A model generated the notes under the pieces. It had not been told where the DNA came from and did no database searches. It worked only from the letters and a program-made list of their open reading frames with translations. A program made the position numbers and the translations under genes. This document shows positions 59,532 through 64,000 of a DNA stretch of 64,000 nt, piece by piece. The stretch is from Anaerolineae bacterium (lineage in GTDB: Bacteria; Chloroflexota; Anaerolineae; 4572-78; J111), in contig JAJVIM010000004.1 of assembly GCA_022071955.1 (NCBI GenBank), positions 1-64,000 on the forward strand. The letters are read 5' to 3'. How positions within the stretch are numbered: position 1 is the first letter of the stretch; each line of letters starts with the position of its first letter.

Positions 59532-59677
59532 TAAAATGTGATTTGTGAAAAATAAAAAAGCCCCGGTTGCGACGGGGCCTTTCTCAATACCGACCAGGCA
59601 GGGTGCGCCCAATCGGAAACTTGACGATATTTTACGTTCAATGCGCCAGCCGGTCAATCCGCTGGCGCGTTTTTTTG
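59532..59677 (+). ncRNA. four-hairpin structured element, copy C
   Basis: TAAAAT (59532-59537) in the same TGCTAAAAT context as copy B. H1 GCCCCG-7 nt-CGGGGC (59560-59578); H2 CCGA/TCGG around AGGC/GCGCC (59590-59616); H3 TTGACG / CGTTCAA (59621-59641); H4 GCGCCAGC / GCTGGCGC (59643-59668) with a CGGTCAATCC loop and a run of T (59670-59677). It sits between the cassette protein and hsdR. Confidence 0.78.
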
Positions 59678-59783
59678 TAGTCGCTAACAGCGGATGAAGA
59701 AGGTCATTTACCGACGGTGCGGATATGTAGCAGGCCGAGTAAGTCCCAGAAGCGTTAATTTTTATGATGAATGAGCATTGCCA

Positions 59784-62741
59784 ATGCTAGAACAACAAAT
59801 CGAACAAGACCTGATCGCCAAACTGGAAGACCTCAAATACATCTACCGCCCGGACATCCACGACCGGGCCGCGCTGGAGCAGAATTTCCGCGAGAAGTTT
59901 GAGGCGCTCAACCGGGTGCATCTTACCGAGAACGAGTTTACCCGGCTGCTGGAGCAGCTTGTTACCCCGGATGTATTCACCGCCGCCCGCACCCTGCGCG
60001 AAAAGAATAGCTTTGAGCGGGATGACGGGACGCCGCTTTTTTTCGAGATGGTCAACCTGAAGGACTGGTGCAAGAACACCTTTGAGGTGGTCAATCAGTT
60101 GCGGATCAACACCGCCAGCAGCCACCACCGCTATGATGTCATCTTGCTGATTAATGGCGTGCCGGTGGTGCAGATTGAGCTGAAAAACCTGGGCGTCACC
60201 CCCCGCAAGGCCATGCAGCAGATTGTGGATTACAAAAACGACCCCGGCAACGGTTACACCAATACCCTGCTCTGCTTTATGCAACTATTCATTGTCAGCA
60301 ACCGCAGCGAGACCTGGTACTTTGCCAACAACAACGCCCGCCATTTCAGCTTTAACGCCGATGAGCGTTTTCTGCCCGTTTACCAGCACGCGGCGGTAGA
60401 TAACAAAAAAATCAGCCACTTGGACGGCTTTGCCGCTGAATTTCTGGCCAAGTGTACGCTGGGCGAGATGGTCAGCCGCTATATGGTGCTGGTGGCCAGC
60501 GAGCAAAAGCTGCTGATGATGCGCCCTTACCAGATTTACGCCGTTAAAGCCATTGTCGAGTGCATCCACCAGAACGCCGGCAACGGCTATATCTGGCACA
60601 CCACCGGCAGCGGTAAAACGCTGACTTCCTTCAAGGCCTCCACCCTGCTTAAGGATAACCCGGATATTGAAAAATGCCTCTTTGTGGTGGACCGCAAAGA
60701 CCTTGACCGGCAGACGCGGGAGGAGTTTAACCGCTTTCAGGAGGGGTGTGTTGAGGAAAATACCAATACCGCCGCGCTGGTGCGGCGGCTGCTGTCCGAT
60801 AACTACGCCGATAAGGTGATTGTCACCACCATCCAGAAGCTGGGCCTGGCGCTGGACGGCAACAACAAGCGCAACTACCAGGAGCAGCTACAACCCCTGC
60901 GCGATAAGCGCGTCGTCTTTATTTTTGACGAATGTCACCGCTCCCAATTTGGCGAGAACCACAAGGCCATCAAGGAATTTTTTCCCCGCGCCCAGCTTTT
61001 TGGCTTTACCGGCACGCCCATTTTTGAGGCCAACGCCACTTACCAGCAGTTTGAGGGGGAGCAGGGTTCCTGGAAAACCACGGCAGACCTCTTTCAAAAG
61101 GAGCTGCACGCCTACACCATCACCCACGCCATCGAAGATAAAAACGTGCTGCGTTTTCACGTGGACTATTTCAAGCCCGAAGGCGAAAACAAGCCGGAAC
61201 CAGGCGAGGCCCTGGCCAAGCAAGCCATTGTTAAGGCCATTCTGGAAAAACACGATGCCGCCACCGCTCACCGCAAGTTTAACGCGCTGCTGGCCACCGC
61301 TTCCATCAATGACGCCATTGCCTATCACGATCTATTCAAGCAAATGCAGGCCGAAAAACAGGCCGCAGATGATACCTTTCGCCCGCTGAATATCGCATGC
61401 GTCTTTTCGCCCCCCGCCGAAGGCAACCCGGATGTGCAGCAAATTCAGGAAGACCTGCCCCAGGAACGGGCCGACAACGCCCAGGAGCCGGACAAAAAGA
61501 AGGCAGCGCTCCAGGCGATTATGGCCGACTACAACGCCCGCTACGGCACCAATCACCACCTGGCCGAGTTTGACCGCTACTATCAGGATGTGCAAAAGCG
61601 CATCAAGGATCAGCAATACCCCAACCGGGATGTGCCGCCCGCCCAAAAAGTTGACCTGGTGATTGTGGTCGATATGCTGCTGACCGGTTTCGACTCCAAA
61701 TACCTGAACACGCTCTACGTGGATAAAAAGCTGCGCTATCACAGCCTGATCCAGGCTTTTTCGCGCACCAACCGCGTGTTGAACGATACCAAGCCCGATG
61801 GTAATATCCTCGATTTTCGCCAGCAGCAGGCGGCGGTGGATGAAGCCATCGAGCTTTTTTCCGGCGAGGCCGGGGAACGGGCCAAAGAAATCTGGCTGGC
61901 CCCGCCCGCCCCGGAGGTCATCAACGGTCTGGAAACCGCGGTGAAAAAGCTCGATCTGTTTATGCAGTCGCAGGGGCTGGCCTGCGCCCCGGAAGATGTC
62001 CCCAACCTCAAGGGCGATGCCGCCCGCAGTATGTTCATCAACCTGTTTAAGGATGTGCAGCGCCTCAAGACCAAACTGGATCAGTACACCGACCTGACCC
62101 CGGACCACACCGCCGCCATCGAGCGGGCCATCCCCGCCGAGCAGTTGCAGGGCTTCCGGGGCGTTTACCTGGAGCTGGCCCAGCGCCTCAAGGATAAGCA
62201 GGACAAAGAGGATACCGACCCGAAGGTGCAGCAGCTTGATTTTGAGTTTGTGCTGTTTGCCAGCGCCATTATTGATTACGATTACATTATGGCCCTGCTG
62301 GCCCGCTATGAGGGGGCCAAACCGGGTAAAGAGACGGTGAGCCGCGAGCAGTTGATTGGCCTGATTGCCGCCGATGCCAAATTTGTGGACGAGCGCGAGG
62401 AGATTACCGCCTACATCAACACCCTAAAACCGGGCGGCGGTCGCAGCGAAGCCGACATCCGCGCCGGGTACGAAGCCTTTAAGGACGAGCAGAACGCCCG
62501 CCGCCTGGCCGAGATTGCCGCCGCCCACGGCCTGGAGACCGCCGCCCTACAACCCTTTGTGGAGGCCGTTATCCGCCGGCTGATTTTTGACGGCGAGCAG
62601 TTGACCGACCTGCTGGCCCCGCTGGGCCTGGGTTGGAAAGCCCGCAAGCAAAAGGAAGATGGCTTAATGGCCGACCTGATCCCCCTGCTGAAAAAACTGG
62701 CCCACGGGCGGGAGATTTCGGGGTTAAAAGCGTATGAGTAA
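59784..62741 (+). CDS. hsdR: type I restriction enzyme HsdR (endonuclease/translocase)
   Basis: 985 residues from the ATG at 59784. The N-terminal nuclease domain has the PD-(D/E)xK type motif RYDVILLINGVPVVQIELKN (Asp, then Glu-x-Lys). The helicase/translocase part has Walker A IWHTTGSGKTLTSF, the DEAD-like motif VFIFDECHRSQFG, FGFTGTPIF (motif III), and VDMLLTGFDSKYLNTLYVDK plus IQAFSRTNRVL (motifs V-VI). The C-terminal 250 residues are the helical region that binds HsdM. It cuts unmethylated foreign DNA at a distance after translocation. Gene order hsdR-hsdS, with hsdM not seen in the window, implies hsdM beyond 64000. Confidence 0.95.
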   Translation: MLEQQIEQDLIAKLEDLKYIYRPDIHDRAALEQNFREKFEALNRVHLTENEFTRLLEQLVTPDVFTAARTLREKNSFERDDGTPLFFEMVNLKDWCKNTFEVVNQLRINTASSHHRYDVILLINGVPVVQIELKNLGVTPRKAMQQIVDYKNDPGNGYTNTLLCFMQLFIVSNRSETWYFANNNARHFSFNADERFLPVYQHAAVDNKKISHLDGFAAEFLAKCTLGEMVSRYMVLVASEQKLLMMRPYQIYAVKAIVECIHQNAGNGYIWHTTGSGKTLTSFKASTLLKDNPDIEKCLFVVDRKDLDRQTREEFNRFQEGCVEENTNTAALVRRLLSDNYADKVIVTTIQKLGLALDGNNKRNYQEQLQPLRDKRVVFIFDECHRSQFGENHKAIKEFFPRAQLFGFTGTPIFEANATYQQFEGEQGSWKTTADLFQKELHAYTITHAIEDKNVLRFHVDYFKPEGENKPEPGEALAKQAIVKAILEKHDAATAHRKFNALLATASINDAIAYHDLFKQMQAEKQAADDTFRPLNIACVFSPPAEGNPDVQQIQEDLPQERADNAQEPDKKKAALQAIMADYNARYGTNHHLAEFDRYYQDVQKRIKDQQYPNRDVPPAQKVDLVIVVDMLLTGFDSKYLNTLYVDKKLRYHSLIQAFSRTNRVLNDTKPDGNILDFRQQQAAVDEAIELFSGEAGERAKEIWLAPPAPEVINGLETAVKKLDLFMQSQGLACAPEDVPNLKGDAARSMFINLFKDVQRLKTKLDQYTDLTPDHTAAIERAIPAEQLQGFRGVYLELAQRLKDKQDKEDTDPKVQQLDFEFVLFASAIIDYDYIMALLARYEGAKPGKETVSREQLIGLIAADAKFVDEREEITAYINTLKPGGGRSEADIRAGYEAFKDEQNARRLAEIAAAHGLETAALQPFVEAVIRRLIFDGEQLTDLLAPLGLGWKARKQKEDGLMADLIPLLKKLAHGREISGLKAYE

Positions 62742-63996
62742 CAAGCAGAACAAACGCGGCGCAACGCCCAAACTGCGCTTCCCTGAGTTTCGGACGTTGG
62801 GAGCGTGGGTGGAGAAAACAGTGGGTCAGATTTCAAAAAATGTTACTGCTGGTGGAACACCCAGTACTTTAAAAAAAGAGTATTGGGAGGGCAGTATTAG
62901 GTGGATGAATTCAGGCGAGTTAAATCACAAAAAAGTCTACGAGGTACAGGGCAGGATTACTGAGGAAGGTTTACAAAATTCAAGCACGAAGTTAATCCCA
63001 AAATACTGTGTACTGATAGGTTTAGCAGGTCAAGGGAGAACTCGCGGTACGGTTGCAATGAACATGGTGGAACTATGCACCAATCAGTCAATAGCAGCTA
63101 TATTTCCAAATGAGAAGATTTTTGATTGTAACTTTCTCTACCACAATTTAGATCACAGATATGATGAATTGAGAAGATTGTCTACCGGAAGTGAGGGGCG
63201 TGGCGGATTAAATTTACAAATTATCAAGTCTCTGAAAATCAACCTTCCAACATTACCCGAACAACGCAAAATCGCCGAGTGCCTGACCTCCCTCGACGAC
63301 CTCATCGCCGCCCACGGCCAAAAGCTCGACGCGCTGCGGGCGCATAAAAAAGGGCTGCTGCAACAACTCTTCCCCGCCGAGGGCGAATCCGTCCCCCGCC
63401 TGCGCTTCCCGGAGTTTCGGGCGTCGGGGCCGTGGGATTTTCGTGAATTAGGGGATTTTATCACCGAAAGAAATGAGTCTCCACAAGAAAAGATACCTTT
63501 ATTCAGTTTAACTATAGAAAATGGTGTTACCGAGAAAACTGAGCGCTATGAGCGATCTTTTCTGGTTAAAAATGAAGAAGATGCTTATAAATTAGTTTTA
63601 CCAGATGATTTTGCATATAACCCGATGAACTTAAGATTTGGAGCAATTGCAAGACACTCCGGTGCCGAAAAGGTTGCACTATCAAAATACTACAATATTT
63701 TCTATTGCGATCAATCTGTAGATTCTAGATTTTGTGAGCACTACTTCAAAAGTGACAAGATGATCAAGTTCTATGACAACATGGCTACTGGGTCATTAAT
63801 TGAGAAAAGGCGTGTGCATTTTAGTGATTTTCTAAAATTCAATATTCGGTTCCCGATTTTGGCCGAACAACGCAAAATCGCCGAGTGCTTGTCCGCCCTC
63901 GACGAGCAGATTGCCGCCCAAGGCCAAAAAATCGCCGCGCTCAATGCCCACAAAAAAGGGTTGTTGCAGCAACTATTCCCTATTCAGGAAGATTAA
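62734..63996 (+). CDS. hsdS: type I restriction enzyme specificity subunit HsdS
   Basis: 420 residues, overlapping hsdR by 8 nt. Two target recognition domains (about 25-175 and 230-375), each followed by the same conserved helix region: EQRKIAECLTSLDDLIAAHG then ALRAHKKGLLQQLFP after the first, and EQRKIAECLSALDEQIAAQG then ALNAHKKGLLQQLFP after the second. PKLRFPEFR and PRLRFPEFR start the two half-sites. The TRD DNA is AT-rich while the repeats and flanking hsdR are GC-rich, a mosaic typical of TRD swapping. It sets the split recognition sequence of the R-M enzyme. Complete, ending 4 nt before the window end. Confidence 0.95.
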   Translation: MSNKQNKRGATPKLRFPEFRTLGAWVEKTVGQISKNVTAGGTPSTLKKEYWEGSIRWMNSGELNHKKVYEVQGRITEEGLQNSSTKLIPKYCVLIGLAGQGRTRGTVAMNMVELCTNQSIAAIFPNEKIFDCNFLYHNLDHRYDELRRLSTGSEGRGGLNLQIIKSLKINLPTLPEQRKIAECLTSLDDLIAAHGQKLDALRAHKKGLLQQLFPAEGESVPRLRFPEFRASGPWDFRELGDFITERNESPQEKIPLFSLTIENGVTEKTERYERSFLVKNEEDAYKLVLPDDFAYNPMNLRFGAIARHSGAEKVALSKYYNIFYCDQSVDSRFCEHYFKSDKMIKFYDNMATGSLIEKRRVHFSDFLKFNIRFPILAEQRKIAECLSALDEQIAAQGQKIAALNAHKKGLLQQLFPIQED

Positions 63997-64000
63997 GAGT

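Noticed and set aside
52229-59668. Integron attC sites or CRISPR repeats as an explanation for the hairpin elements
   Set aside because: attC sites fold as one long imperfect hairpin with RYYYAAC/GTTRRRY ends; here four separate hairpins are stacked and no such ends or integrase gene were seen. Spacing and copy number do not fit CRISPR.
1-64000. tRNA or rRNA genes, including a tRNA attachment site for the element
   Set aside because: No cloverleaf or rRNA segment was recognised by eye; a tRNAscan run would be needed to be certain.
180-64000. Long antisense frames over GC-rich genes (for example opposite the sulfite reductase, GT39 genes, 40231-41505, 45960-47333, 47290-48612)
   Set aside because: Typical shadow frames of high-GC coding DNA: low complexity, no ribosome sites and no domain motifs.

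Overview
The window looks like the chromosome of a GC-rich, didermless bacterium, most plausibly a Chloroflexota (Anaerolineae/Caldilinea-like) organism, carrying an integrated mobile element and a defence island. The lineage call is inference from gene style: G/C-run intergenic repeats, heptanucleotide repeats, STAND/TPR regulators, rows of GT39 membrane glycosyltransferases and frequent GTG/TTG starts. No rRNA or tRNA gene was seen that could settle it.

Region 1 (1-25.6 kb) is host backbone. It holds a histidine kinase/response regulator pair, a STAND ATPase with a TPR protein in a shifted frame, serC with a PfkB kinase, and a sulfur assimilation block. That block contains a siroheme sulfite reductase, two coupled companion genes, a DUF4395 membrane protein, a membrane-anchored thioredoxin-like protein and an iron-sulfur type CysH. 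Upstream of the reductase lies an unannotated 45-codon ORF with six Cys codons in eleven, followed by a perfect intrinsic terminator; this looks like a cysteine attenuator. A hybrid kinase, an iron alcohol dehydrogenase, a GT4 glycosyltransferase and three tandem GT39-like enzymes follow.

Region 2 (about 26-52 kb) is an integrated element. It starts with a large serine recombinase, a cI-like repressor and a promoter with a perfect dyad operator. A ParB-like protein follows, then an envelope module (M15 peptidase, DUF2589 protein, two unknowns, PASTA membrane protein). A long co-directional run of mostly unknown genes comes next and includes a phage ABA-sandwich protein, a DUF4326 protein, a sliding clamp with an N-terminal extension, a Gam-like coiled-coil protein and two tandem asparagine-synthetase-like enzymes without a glutaminase domain. 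A ClpP-fold protease / acidic protein / MazF operon and small membrane proteins lie near its right side. No capsid, terminase or conjugation genes are visible. The exact attachment sites cannot be fixed from sequence alone.

Region 3 (52.2-64 kb) is a defence island. Two AT-rich genes encode a 1203-residue SF2 helicase with a C-terminal PD-(D/E)xK nuclease and a 794-residue partner. Their architecture, sizes and order match the plasmid-destroying DdmD/DdmE pair. They are bracketed by direct copies of a cassette (a 107-aa gene plus a structured four-hairpin element); a third copy of the hairpin element lies at the left edge. The helices of this element differ between copies yet still pair, which is the signature of a structured RNA. 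A type I restriction endonuclease gene (hsdR) and specificity gene (hsdS) close the window; hsdM is not in view.
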